Shown: one piece after another, positions 11,859 to 23,496 of the stretch | Layout of the letters: each line of letters starts with the position of its first letter | Position numbering within the stretch: position 1 is the stretch's first letter | Origin: Heterobasidion occidentale | Taxonomy: Eukaryota; Basidiomycota; Agaricomycetes; Russulales; Bondarzewiaceae | Direction: 5' to 3' | Assembly: GCA_039111635.1 (NCBI GenBank) | Contig: JBCAQO010000006.1 | Location: forward strand, 2,108,001-2,172,000 | Length of the DNA: 64,000 nucleotides | Position numbers and translations under genes: made by a program | Notes under the pieces: generated by a model | Told to the model about the DNA's origin: nothing | The model's database searches: none | The model's input: only the letters and a program-made list of their open reading frames with translations

Positions 11859-14016
11859 GGCTTGAACAAACCTCGGCCACGGAGATGCAGTTCACATCTT
11901 TCCCACGCCTGTTCCTTAGATTTCTTTCCTTCGACCGTCAGCTCGCTTCTTGGAGGTTACCCGATATTCACCAAGTACTTGTTGCTATGACTTAAATACC
12001 AAACAACGCTTTTATTTCCCTCTCAGCCCAGACACAGTTAAAGGTTGGCCCATCTATATTTATTCCCGACCTGCTTTGCTCTTGTCATTCGCAGCACTAT
12101 GCCTTCCACATACGCTTTCGAATCGCTCTTCTCACCCGCAAGGTCGCCCCTCCGCTAGGTGAGGACAACCGAAACCGGCATCACGAGCGCACCGCGCAAG
12201 CAAGCGGATACCATACGACTTTAGACCATTGCGGTCAACGCCCCCAAAGGTGTTTGAACTCCCATCCAACCCACCTGGAACACCGCTCCTGGCGCGAGGA
12301 AGAATCACGCACTCTTTTGCCCACGCACGAAGCGTGGTCCATGGTCGATCCTCGGACATGTCGAGCAAGTTTCCTACGGCGGGAGATCCGGTCTAGGGGG
12401 GTGGATATGTCTTCTTGGTCGATCGCCGACACAGTAGAGTGGTAAAGGCTGAAGCACAGAAACCTAGCGCGAGAGGAGCGCGTCAAGGCCATATTTCATA
12501 ACGCATGCGTAGGTGCATCTTCCATTCGATGGCGAGAGCGCCGGGGGCACGTGGAGAGCACTCAAGCCAGGATGCGGAACGGTGACAAGATACTTACTTA
12601 CGGAACTTGGATATCGCCACCCCGCCGGCCGCATCAAGAAATCGCGCGCGCTTGCAGCGGTCGACATGGGTGGCGCCAGCGACGAGAAGAAGCTCAAACC
12701 TGATGACCGGTCCAAAAGACGTATCAAAATCTCCTTCCAAAGCATTAATGTACGAGTCTTGATCCGCGGGGGCCATTTCGGCCCTTTCTTCTTCAATTCC
12801 GGGTATCAGTGTATACGACGGCCACGATACACATCGTACCAGTCTGTGCAATAATCAATGTTCAGCATGCGTGAAATTGACGAAAGCGCGCGCTACTCAC
12901 GGGACCAAGAATTAATCACGGTGCCGATGATGGTCATGTCACTTACTTCAAGGCCAACGCGCGCCGAGGGTTCACGACACCGTATGTGAAATATTGACGA
13001 GGCGTGAGGCGTGCGCGAAACGACCATATCGCGGATCTGAACGCTCTGGATCGCGCTCACACGCCGAGCGTCATCAACACGGTGGTTCTCGCTCGATATC
13101 GCGTTTGACGGTCGACCGCGTTTTCCCGGCCTTGGGGGGGAGCCCTGTGACTGCCTCATGCGCGGACGAAGCACCCCCTCTTCTCACCACGATATATCCA
13201 TCAAACGCACCGATGTCGCCATAGACGCACAGAACGTAAGCACGTACCTGGGGGTCGAAGTACAGTAGTGTCGAAATCCGCACATACGCGCCCCGTGAGT
13301 CATCGGGGACGCAACGAGCTGCGAGCCCTGTGGGCGCCTGTGTGTACAGGAATAGTATGTAGACGGCTGGGAACCGGCACGCGTGTTATTTGCGCCGGGG
13401 ACTGGTGGCCGCTTCTGCATCCGTCGAGTTTACCTTGCCAGAGGGCGTTCTGGTAAGTACAGCACTATCAAAGGAAGGCGAGGCCGATGACCGAGGGACG
13501 AAGCGGGCGTCCGATGGTTGATATTGGGAGTGCTATAATAGATAGACAGTCTCGACTTGGTCGTCGGCGGTGTGGTACTGAGAAGCGAGAGGAGAGCTTT
13601 TCCGGACGACTCCCACGGAGCGAGGATGGGGGGAAGACGGACGGGTCTGCTTTGAGAATATAGACGGAAGGGAATGCAGATACATGGAGGGGGTTGACCG
13701 GTCGGCAGCTAGGACTCCTGGAGAGTGTGTGATGAGTAATGGGGAGGGGCACCCGTGTTACGGGCAGAGTCGACCGCGTCTGGCGATTTCTCGGTATGAG
13801 TTCAACACACGTTGTTGTGAGAGAGACGGACGTCGGTGGGGGTCGAGGTGACGGTGATGGTGGCGGCGGCAGAGAGGGAGGATGTGGGAGAGGCGAAGAG
13901 AGACGGGACGGAGAAGTGAGAACGCGACCGAAAGCGGAGGGGCTTGGCGCGCGTTGATGGGATACATAGACCCTCGCCTCCTCGTTCTGTCCCACACACG
14001 CACGCCCTCGCCCGCC
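11859..14016. other. 2.1-kb region without a confidently assigned gene
   Basis: On the minus strand two open stretches at about 13,250-12,910 and 12,840-12,600 end in strong donors (GTGAGT at about 12,898 and GTAAGT at about 12,600), and the second is preceded by a good acceptor near 12,855. Their frames do not join with the obvious splice sites. The first contains SDMTIIGTVINSW, faintly like an OB-fold strand pair. This may be a real gene with a sequence error, a decayed gene, or noise. The last 200 bases before 14017 are Gly/Arg-codon rich and probably promoter or leader sequence for the next gene. Confidence 0.3.
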
Positions 14017-16115
14017 ATGCGTTCCGCCAGGATGCGCGCCGTGTCCCCCCGCGACGCCGTCCTCGTCCTCCTCGGCGCGGCCTGCATGCACATCCTCTCT
14101 CTCCTCCTCTCCGACGCGTCCCCCGCACCCGCCTTGTTCGATCGCCCCGCTCAAATATCCATCAACACAGACAATGTCGCCCCCGCCGCCAACCTCAACC
14201 TCGATCTCGACCACCTGCCCGACGCTCCGCCCACCGCGATCCACCGCCACCCGCTGCTCCCCCAGCACCCCGCGGCCCTCTCCCCGCCCTCGTCCCCGCT
14301 CTCCTCTCTGCCCCCCTCCGACGACCCCGCCATCGACATCACCACCACCATCCCCGAGACCGTCCTCGTCTCCCACGCCCCCGGCTGGTCCCTCTTCCGC
14401 AACCTCTACATGTCCGGCGGCACCCTCTACATCGTCACCTCCGACCCCGCCGCCTTCCCCGACATCTCCCTCCTCACCTCCACCGGCCTCCCTGCCGAGA
14501 ACACCCCCGAGAGCATCCAGGCCCGCATGCCCACCGCGAAGGACATGGCCGTCATCACCCCACGCGACGCCCACAGGCGCTGGGGCGGGGAACCGCTCCT
14601 CGGCCACAAAAACCGCATCTTCCCCATCGAGGGTTCCACGGTGCGTCCACGCGCGTCCCACCCACGCGTCCTCATTTCCGCGGCTCACCCCGCCTTCTCT
14701 CTCGAACGCGACAGTTCTTTTTCAACGACCCCGGCCAATGTACGTATACGCCCCCGCATCGCGTCTTCCGCCCTTCTAACCCCGCCCCAGTCCTGAACCA
14801 CTACTACCACTTCTGCGCCGAGCTCCTCTTCGGTGCCTGGGCCTTCTGGTCCGGCACCTTCGCGTCCGCGCCCCCCGCCCTCGCCGCCGCGTCCGCGCTG
14901 GCCCAGGCCCAAGCCCAGGCCCAGGACATCCCCACCACCCCGCACCCCGCCGCATCATCTTCCCCCACGCGACCGCCCCCGAGTGGCGCGACAGCCCCGG
15001 CTTCAACGCCTACTTCCTCCGCGCCGCCTTCCCCTCCGTCGCCGTCGAGACTCAGCACGACTGGGCCGACCGCGTCCTCGCCACCTCGCCCCCCGCCTCC
15101 TCCTCCGCCCCCGCGCCCCCACGCGCATCCGACGCCTTTGCAGGCTCCCTCAAGACCCGCGCGAGCGGCACTGGCGGCGTGAAGCCCCGCGCGTGGTGGT
15201 TCGACACCGTCCTCCTCGCCGACCGCAGCGCCGCCTTCCGCGGGCCCGAATGCGGCTCGCGCACCCAGCGCACCGCCGCCGAGGCCCTCCGCGCCGTCTC
15301 CAGCGCCGCGCCGCCCACCGACGGCAGCCTCGCTCCGCCGCCACCGGCCAGCCGCGCGCGCGACCTCCACGCGAACTGGTGGGAGCCCGTCCGCCGCGCG
15401 GGTCCTGCGCTTCGCGGGCGTCGACCCCGCCGTGCTCGACCTCGGCCTGCGCGCGTTCTCGCGCGAGGCGGGCGGGCTCGCCCCCGCGGAGGTCGTCGTG
15501 ACGTACATCAGCCGCCAGAGCGTACGCCGGCGGCTGGTCGAGGAGGACCACGAGGGGCTCGTCAGCGCGCTCAGGGAGGTGTGCGGGCGGCGCGGGTGGG
15601 AGCTGAACGTCGTCAAGGCGGAGAAGATGACGCGCGAGGAGCAGGTGGCCGTCGTGGCCAGGACGACGGTGGGTGTCGCAGGGCGCCGTTTTTTCTTCTG
15701 CGTTCTTTTTCTTTTTCTTTCTGCGATGCTTCTGGCTGACGCGTCCACGCAGATCCTGCTCGGCGTGCACGGCAACGGGCTCACGCACCTCGTCATGATG
15801 CCCGTCACGCCCGTGTCGACCGTGATCGAGATCTTCTACCCGGGCGGGTTCGCGCACGACTACGAGTGGACCGCGCGCGCGCGCGGCATGCGACACTTTG
15901 CAATCTGGAACGACACGTGCGTGCTTCCGCTCCCTCCCTCCTCCCCCCTCCTTGATCCGCGCCCGCCGCCGTACTGACGCCCCGCCAGCGCGCTCGCGTA
16001 CCCCGATATCCAGTACCCGAACTACCCGGAGGGCTTCCAAGGGACGCAGATCCCAGTGCACGGCCCGCACGTCGCGAAGCTCATCGAGGACCGCGTCGAC
16101 GGCCGCCTCTCGTAG
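14017..16115 (+). CDS. GT61 / DUF563-type glycosyltransferase, with two apparent frameshifts
   Basis: A type II Golgi membrane protein: Met at 14017, helix at about residues 13-30 (AVLVLLGAACMHILSLLL), a Pro/Ser-rich stem, then the catalytic domain. Exons are 14017-14640, 14715-14739, 14791-15668, 15753-15916 and 15989-16115. Family signatures are FFFNDPGQFLNHYYHFCAE, RIIFPHATAPEWRD, GFNAYFLRAAFPS, and near the end LLGVHGNGLTH followed by STVIEIFYPGGFAHDYEW. GT61 enzymes transfer pentose or GlcNAc to protein- or polysaccharide-linked glycans; the acceptor here is unknown. Within the third exon the frame must shift by one base at about 14,945-14,950 (C-run) and back at about 15,400-15,402 (G-run). 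The two cancel, so one long altered segment or sequence error is likely rather than loss of function. Codons here are extremely GC-rich. Confidence 0.75.
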
Positions 16116-17690
16116 CCCCCGCGCGCGCTCTGCTCTGTGCCCTGTACATCACCGGCTTCCGCCCGCCCTTCCGCCCCGCACCGTCGTGCACCGAGCCGAG
16201 CCGCCGCGCGCGCGGGGCGGGGCCTTGTATCCACCCTCCGCCCGTGCGTCGAGCGCACGGGCTGTACGAAAATATACACGCAGCATACGCAGCACGACCG
16301 ACCGACCGACCTGCGACGCCCCCGCGCACGCGCGGGGGACCCACACTCGTTTCGACCCTTTTGCCCCCCTTCTATTCGCCACGCGCCTGCCTCAGCGCGA
16401 TATTCCACCGTGTCATTACCGCTCGAGTTCCCCGTAGTCTGCCCGTCTGTCCATTCCGTTTTTTCCTTTTTCTTGTTTTGGGTATATCATATCTCTTGTT
16501 TGCCTCGGTTCGGCCGAGGAGGTATTTATTGGCGCGCGCACGACCCGTCTTTTTCTTGCATTTCTTTGTCTTGTCGTCTACTCTCGGCCTCCGCCTGTGT
16601 CCATGTCTGGAACGTTTGAACTTTGACTTTTGACATCTGAGCATCGACTCTTGACTTTTGATTTTTCTTTTACTGTGACTGTTACTTTTGTCGGTCCTTG
16701 ACTCTCCGTGACTTTGACCTTGACACTTTGACCTTGACGCCTTGACGCTTTGACTCGGACCTCCTTGCCCTCGGCCGGCTCGCGACGTTGGCTTTTTGTT
16801 GTTCATGTTTTACTGGTTCGCTTCAATCCGTGGGCGGGGACGTGGTCGTGGCCGTGGTCGTGGCCGGCGTCCGTAGTCTGGTTTTTTACTTTTTGTTTAC
16901 GACTACTCATTATATATACCAGCATCGTCGAACCTCGGCCTCGGCAGGCGAAAGTCGGCCTTGCACGGCAGCGTACGTGCGCGACGGTGCGCCGGTTGGC
17001 ACTCCGTGTGGCTCGACGATCCTCGTGCAGCTTACACCCGTCAGCGAGCTGTGCAGTGTATGGAATCTCTCCCCCCTTCTTGAACGCGGTCGGGAGGGGG
17101 AGGGTCCGCACTATGGATCGGGAATCAGGGGACCCGTGCAGGGCTTGCCGCCTGTACGAGGATCAGCGCCGCTCGCGGATACCGTGCACCCCGGCCGCGG
17201 CTGGCTGAACACAGTTCGTGTCAATGACACGCGTGCTTGGACGTCGGATCGTGCAATCTCGAAGACGGCGATTCCGTGATGCCCGATTCCTATCGGCGCA
17301 CACGACTCGCCAACATCATTCATGGCCTATCAGCAAACCCATCGACTATCAGCATGCGGGCCTTCCTCGAAGACGAGAGCGTTCACGTCTCCGGGTCACG
17401 TCTGCACAAAAGATGCATGCAAGGATACACGATTATCGTCTGAGGAGTTGTTGTTGTAAGAAAGTGTACAAGCCTCTGCTCTAGGCAGGATGTATATAAC
17501 ACGACTATGCTTTTATGTACGCAGCAAAACGTCTAATGCACAGCGCTGTCGTGGACTATTAAGTGAATTGCGAAAATTTAACCATACGGACCTCACAGAA
17601 ATTACCAGCTGACGCCCATGCACCACGCATAACTTAGACAATGACTTCAAGATATAGAGAAAGTGCCTAATGAGCCAAATTCGGCGCGGC
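16116..17690. other. Intergenic region between GT61 and kinase
   Basis: About 1.6 kb, convergent between the transferase and the minus-strand kinase. It includes a TTGAC-rich degenerate repeat and a short GTGGTCGTGGCC-type repeat at about 16,845-16,865. No coding segment was supported. Confidence 0.4.
16613..16757 (+). repeat. Degenerate TTGAC-rich repeat
   Basis: Within about 145 bases the pentamer TTGAC occurs about ten times, usually as CTTTGAC or CCTTGAC, at irregular 6-15 base spacing. Intervening bases are mostly pyrimidines. It lies about 500 bases past the stop codon of the GT61 gene, so it is probably beyond or within the 3' UTR. It resembles a decayed short tandem repeat. The pentamer also matches the core of a W-box (TTGAC), but that is a plant factor site and I attach no function to it here. 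Confidence 0.7.
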
Positions 17691-19342
17691 TCACGCATCC
17701 TTGACCCAGGGGTCACTCAAAAGCTCCAAGGCGGTGGGTCGCTCGCGAGGATCGAGCGTCAAGCATCTCCGTATGAACGCAGCCGCAGCCGAGATGTCCT
17801 TCTCTCCCAGTACTTTGTAATTGCGGAGACACGCCTCCATCGTGCGCGGAACGAACTCGTCCATGCGGGGAAGATTGCCTTCGAGCCGACGTTCAAGCGT
17901 ACGCACTGACCCCTCCTACCCCACATCTGCTTTCTCACGTCCCCGCCGTAATATTTCCTTCGTCCTGTTCGACTCGCGATGTCGTTGTCCAACGAAGTCA
18001 CAGTCGTCGGACTCACAGGATGATGCACCGATGACTCGCCTTGTTCGTCGTAGAACCTGGTTCTGAGCGAGCAATCCTGCAGGAAGCTCGGCGGGAAGGG
18101 GCCGATGAACTCCGCGATCCGCCGGAGATAAACGTCGTCGAGGCTCACGGAGTCGGTTTCGTATAGTTGGAACAGGGCCGTGCCAGTCAGGTACTCGAAC
18201 ACCTACGATGCGATATTTTGTAAGATTTTAACGACTGTGAGAAGGGCTTGCAACTTACCAGGCACCCCACGGACCATACATCGACGGGTGCCGACCACGG
18301 ATGGCCAAGGAGGACTTCTGGGGCGCGGAGGAGATCAGGCTGGGCCTGCGTCGACGATTGTTCCTTCGTGGATCTCGCTGCAGAGCAAAGAGACGGTCAA
18401 GACCAAACGGCTCTCATGTGCAATCCGCAAGGTACTCACCTTCACCGTAGTCTACCAAGCAATTGTCAGGGTTTCTCGGCGCATCCTGTTCCGCGCAAAG
18501 TTCGCCGAGAGGCTCGGATTTGACCGTGACGATAGGGTCCGGAGACAAATCGGGCTCGAATCGGGTCTCGTAAGTGGACGAAGGCGACTCTTTGTGGAGG
18601 CGTGTTATCGCCTCGCTCGGGTCTTTCAAGGATATGAGGACGTTGTCCGGCTTGACGTCTGAAGATAAAACCGGTCAAAGAAAGTTTTAGGCTTTGTGCG
18701 TGAAAGATGAGATTGCCTATGTGCACAAGCTTGCACTCGCGATGGAGGTAGTCAAGAGCGAGGAGCGTCTGCTTGACGATGCGCCGCGTGAGAGTGAGGG
18801 GGAACGAACGCCGCTGCTCCGGCAAAAAGCTTCGAATGTAGGTGAGATCCGGCCCAAAAACATCGGTCACGATGCATATGTGGGGGCCGTGGTGGCTTTG
18901 GGCGATGAAGGTGTCGTAGATGACCATGCAGTGCTTGTAGCCCGGATGACGCGGGTTCGCCTTTTTGATCGTGAGGAGGGCGTCGACCTCGCCGAGGAGT
19001 CCTCGCACGACGCCGGCGGTAGCGTTCACGGTTAGGACCTTGACAGCGACATATTGGACGGGATACGAATTTCTAGAACCGGCGTCTTCGTGAGGACACG
19101 CACTATAAGGGGAGCGCCGAGAACTTGAGGGACTTACTTGAGCGTGCGGGCGAGCCAGACGCTGGAGTACCCAAGAGTACCCAGCCCAGCCGAGCTTTCT
19201 CACGATTTCGAGCTCGCCGTCCTTGAGCTGCTGTCCCAGAGTCAGCGGGTAGTGGCCATGGCCCTGCTCGGGCGTGAGCATGTGCGGCTCCTCGTCGCAC
19301 TAAAACGCTTCGCCGTCGTCGACGTCCTTGATTGAACGGTTT
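17691..19342 (-). pseudogene. SRPK-like protein kinase, disrupted copy 1
   Basis: This belongs to the SR-protein-kinase-like family expanded in mushroom-forming fungi. Read from 19342: KDVDDGEAF, then a TAG (19300-19302) where relatives have Leu, then CDEEPHMLTPEQ, LTLGQQLKDG and RKLGWAGYS. A 10-bp tandem duplication (19165-19184) shifts the frame inside the glycine-rich loop, where SSVWLAR is expected. Downstream the kinase is well preserved: YVAVKVL (Lys), ALDYLHREC, VHIDVKPDN catalytic loop, VDYGEA in place of DFG, LLRAPEVLLGHPWSAPVDVWSVGC, and FIRRCLTLDPRERPTALELL before the stop at 17691. Two introns use GC donors (18659-18716 and 17879-18039). A downstream Met (MLTPEQ) bypasses the nonsense codon but not the frameshift. 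An independent decayed paralogue lies at 47.2-48.2 kb in the opposite orientation. Confidence 0.7.
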
Positions 19343-20064
19343 CAAACGCTTGGCCGTAAGGTCTCGGAGCAGACGACATGTGGGCGCTGAGGCGAGTGCG
19401 AGGGATCAAGGAGCGGGGACGAAAAGACGGTGAGACCAGGCGTTGGAGAGGCGTTTGCAGGCTGCGGCGGAGGATGGGAGACCTGAGCATCAAGGGCTGT
19501 CGGGGGTTCCAATGAGACCAGCCCCTATGTCGTCGTCGACTCGTCGTCGATAATTTTACCGTGGCGCGGACGTCCTCACTGGAGAACGTGTTGTGATGGC
19601 ACTTGCAGTCTTATCCTGTCTTATCTATGCAAATCCTGTCCCGTTTTTATCCAAGGAAAAGATGTCTCGAAGTTTCAAGCTGAGCGTTGGCTACGGTCGC
19701 TCGAGCTGATACCGACAGACGAACGCCCTCGAAAGGAAGGGGAATACCTGATCGGGCAACAAGTTGTCGAAGTCCAAATCGATTCGTGAAGTGTCTGGCG
19801 CAGCGCATGATATCAATCCACTTCAAGAACTTGTGCAGTGCTCAACGAAACCGTTTTCACTTGCCCCGACAACAAAGATAAAGCCCACCGTACATGCACG
19901 GAACCTCGCGTCTCCGCCCTCGATGAACTCAAATTGGCCTCCTGCTAGCTCGAATGAGAACGAGTCGAAAATCGTGTGGGTACCGCACGCACACCGCCAC
20001 AACACAACCCCCAGCCCCACTCACTCACTCGCCCGCCCGCCTACCGACCGACCGCAAGCGCACA
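19343..20064. other. Intergenic region upstream of kinase, downstream of MED1
   Basis: The first 170 bases are the homologous 5' flank of the kinase, shared with the second kinase copy, and contain a conserved open frame (see findings). The remainder, 19,520-20,064, shows no gene; it is the 3' flank of the MED1 gene. Confidence 0.4.
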
Positions 20065-22596
20065 CTACCCGCCCACCTGCGCCGCCCACACCCGCCCCGG
20101 AAGCCCAAACACGCCCCCGCGCCTGACCGCCTCCTCCATGCGCTCGCTATCGATCTCCGCGCCCATCGCCCCGCGCACGTCCACCGCGACGCCGCGCGCA
20201 CGCGTCGCGTCGTGCGCGACCGAAACCTCGACGATGCCCGACATCGGCGGGCGCTCGGGCAGCGTCATCACGATGCGCGGCGGCGCGGGGCCGGGGCCGA
20301 GCGCGGACGCGTCCGGGCCGAGGGGCGGCCCGAAGAGGTCGTCGTCGGCCGAGGGCGGGTGCGTCGAGGGGAGGTAGACGGTGACGGGGATCTTGAGCGG
20401 GGTGAACGTGCCTGCAGATGCGGGTTCAGATGTCAGTAGGGCTGCTTGGGGTTAGGGAGGGAGGCAGAGGCGGACCGTCGAGGATGGCTTGCAGGTCGTT
20501 GTCGGTGACCTGGTCGTCGCGCGTGTCTTCTTCCTCGGGGACGGTCAAGAGGCCTTCCGTGCTCCACTGGCACCCGGTCAGCGCCTCGTTGAGCCAGCAC
20601 TGCTCTCGCACGATCTGAGGCGGCCACCGATAGGCGTCAGCTTTCTCCTGCGGAGCGCGGACGCGACGGATGGGACGGGGCACGCGTGCGCACCTCGAGG
20701 ACGCTCCAGACTTCCTTCATGTTGTAGACTTGCACGTGCTCCAGTATGAAGCCCGGTTCGTCGGGCGCCGCGAGGCTCAGGTGCAGCGGCGGGTGCATGC
20801 CCGTCGGAGACGTCTGTATGCGCGACGACGGTAAGATGCCGACTGCGGAAGCGCGGGGGAACTCACGTAGACGGCCGTGTACCGCTCTGGCGATATCGGA
20901 TTCGCGGGATTAAGCTAGGAAACCCGCGCGCGTGAGTTACTACCAGGCGAACGCAAAGGGTAAGCTTTGTGCGCGAGCGAGCGAACGCACCAGCATGTCC
21001 ACCCAGCTCCCGTTCGTGAACGACAGCATCCCGCCGCCGCCCTGCAGGTTCCGGATCGTGCTGAACGGGTTCACGGCCGCCTCGATCTCGCGCATGCGCG
21101 CCTGGCTCATCACGATCCCCGCATGCGCCCGCCGAGCGTGAAATCGAGCACCCACGCGCACTGCCCCTCGTCGGGGCCCCCAGCGCTCGGGGCGGCGGCG
21201 GAATCCGCTTCCATGTTCATGGCGACGGGGAACATGTGGTCGAACGCGGCTGCATTGGGGAGGAGCGGGAACTTTGGGCGGGAGGAGAGGATGGGGAGGT
21301 CGGAGGCGGGCGGGGGCCGCACGTACGTTTTGAGTGGGCGGAGAGAGAGGGTGGCGAGGGCGGTCCCTGGCGGGGGGGTGTGGGAGGCCAAGATGGAGCG
21401 GAGGTAGGCGTAGGGGATGTTGATAGCGGGGAGAGACGGGGATGGGGGAGAAGCGGATGCGCGGAGGTACGAAGAGGCGTGCTGGAGAGAGAGGTACGTG
21501 CGCGGGGAGAGGTGGACGAGGAAGGTGAGCGATGGGGACGTCAAGTATGGAAGCGGCAGTGCATGGGCCCGCAGGAGGAAGATGTCGAGGGGTGTTTCAG
21601 AGAGGGATAACGAGCTGGATGGCCGTCAGTCCGCATCGTAAAGGAAAGAAACGGCGCGCACCTCGCAACAGCGCGCGCCTCGGCCTGCGCGAGGCGCTCC
21701 AACGTCCCGCCCAAGGTATCGATGTCATTGAACCACCGGATCCCCGAGTCACCCTCCCTGCTCGCAAAGCGGTCCAACCGCATCAGATACCTCAAACTCT
21801 CCGAGACCTCCTTCCCGAACCTCGCGGTGGTCACCCCGCTTCCCTCCGTCGATCTCGACCTCTCCCGCAGCCGCGTCCTCGCGGTCGGAGCGCTGCACCT
21901 CAGTCACCCAAGCCTTCAAGGCGTCGACCAAAAAGCCGTCCAGCGACGCGGACCCGGCGGCATTGCCGCCTGCGACGCCGTTCGGGACTGCGTAGGACGT
22001 GCGCACGCCGACGACGTCTGCACAGGGGCGGAGGGCAAACTCGACGTCGAGAACGAGGACCTTGCCGCCGAGGACGAGGGTGCGGCGGCCGGCGTTCTCG
22101 GCTTCGGGGAAGGCTTCCATGCCGACTGTGGCCCCCCACCGGCCGATGTGGGCGACACACCAGTCGGCGATCTGTGTGCGGTCGAGGGGAACGTCTTCGC
22201 CGTAGGCTGCGCGGGTGCGGGAGGCAGCGAGGGTCTGGCGGACGTATTGGCTAGTCTAGCTGCGGGGACGTGGGTAAGCGAACTTGGGGAGAGATGGTGG
22301 TGGAGAGAGAAGGAGAGAACAGAAAGGATGGATGGACGGACAAGGTGGAGGCTGTGTTGAGCTGCGGTGTGTTGGCGCAGGAGCGACACGGTTCTTGAGT
22401 TCATGGCGGGGGCGTTGAGGAGGACATTGGTTGTGTGGGCGATGGTGTCTGTGGTTTGGAGGAGGTCGCGGAGGTCGGCGATGGCATTCTCTGCGGTGGA
22501 GGAGAAGGGGTGGAGAGATGTTGCGGAGAGGAGGTCTGGGGAAGTGAAGGGGTGGATGGCGGAGAGCAGTGTCTGCGGATGCTCTGTGTGGGACAT
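20065..22596 (-). CDS. MED1: Mediator of RNA polymerase II transcription subunit 1
   Basis: Mediator subunit 1 sits at the edge of the middle module and receives signals from activators in the nucleus. The start is at 22596 (MSHTEHPQTLLSAIHPF). Exon 1 joins through a GTCCGT donor to SQYVRQTLAASRTRAAYGEDVPLDRTQIADWC. Family-typical stretches follow: GRRTLVLGGKVLVLDVEFAL, VRTSYAVPNG, ALKAWVTEVQ, SLRYLMRLDRFASREGDSG, IRWFNDIDTLGGTLERLA, SPSLTFLVHLSP. The C-terminal half has RMREIEAAVNPFSTIRN, MLSFTNGSWVDML and LILEHVQ-type strands, ending VWAAQVGG at 20065. About seven exons and roughly 700 residues. I identify it by the conserved N-terminal Med1 core. All frame changes coincide with plausible introns, so I regard it as intact. 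Confidence 0.75.
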
Positions 22597-23496
22597 GGTC
22601 GAGGAGGAACAGTCGTGTCACGTTCGCGTTCGAGTGCCGCCCTCGATCGTCTCACATGGTCTCCCAAAGGCAGCAAGTGACGTTGGCCTCCGACTGGGTC
22701 TCCGGACATGCTATTCGGACACTCTGCCCGCGAAAAATACATCCATTCATTTCCATGCGAGAAGCACTGGTCGAGTCAGGTACCCGCTGCGACTATTCGA
22801 GCGACCAACCGACGCTTTACATAGGACGGCCCATGTCCATCTCGATCCTCCTCCAGTCCAGAGCCTGCGCGCGGACGACCCCTGTTCGCGTCTTTTCTTA
22901 GACAGAGCCTGCGGGGCGCATGAGACGCGCTCTACGTCAGGCCCTCGTCGCACAGTGCGGGTGATGTCATCCTGCTGCCGACGGGACCTGGTATCATAGG
23001 CGAGCGAGACGACTGCGAGACGGGACTGACACGGCATGCTGACACGGGAGGGTTGCCGTCATGCGCGCGTACATACACCCATCGGGCTGAATTTTCATAT
23101 CGCTGGCTACATGCTCGTGTACTAGGATGTACTGGGAACGCAGCACAGCGCTGAGCGCCATGAGTCAGAACGCGAGGCCATGAGGCAGGAGGTGGGGTCA
23201 GTGGAGTGCAAAGGTGGGGAAAATGGAAATAGGGGCGACAGCGAAGGCGTCGAGCTTAATGGCAAGGCTGTACGGTGACGAGATGCAGGCGGGTGGGGTG
23301 TGGGGTAGCCGGGAATGGGAGAGAGAGCAAAGTGGAGGACAGGCCAAGTTGAAGCGCCGACTTTGCGTGTCCCACCATAGCCACGCTCCGGTCTCCCTTG
23401 CTCTCCTCCTCCTCCTCCCATCCCACACCCGCTGCCTGCTCGTTTTCTTCGTCCACCCCTTCCCATCTTCTCTTCTTGCCGCTCGAGCTTGGCTGG
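22597..23496. promoter_or_regulatory. Bidirectional promoter region between MED1 and PDK1
   Basis: The 900 bases separate two divergently transcribed genes. The side next to the kinase has long CT-rich tracts (CTCCTCCTCCTCC, about 23,400-23,490), common just upstream of fungal start codons. No coding sequence was supported. Confidence 0.45.

Noticed and set aside
13468..14688. 406-codon minus-strand open frame over the GT61 gene
   Set aside because: Composition is Gly/Glu/Val-rich with no domain, and it lies antisense to a well-supported transferase in very GC-rich DNA where all frames tend to stay open.
14804..15808. 334-codon minus-strand frame over the GT61 catalytic domain
   Set aside because: Antisense shadow of GC-rich coding sequence; low-complexity Gly/Ala/Arg.
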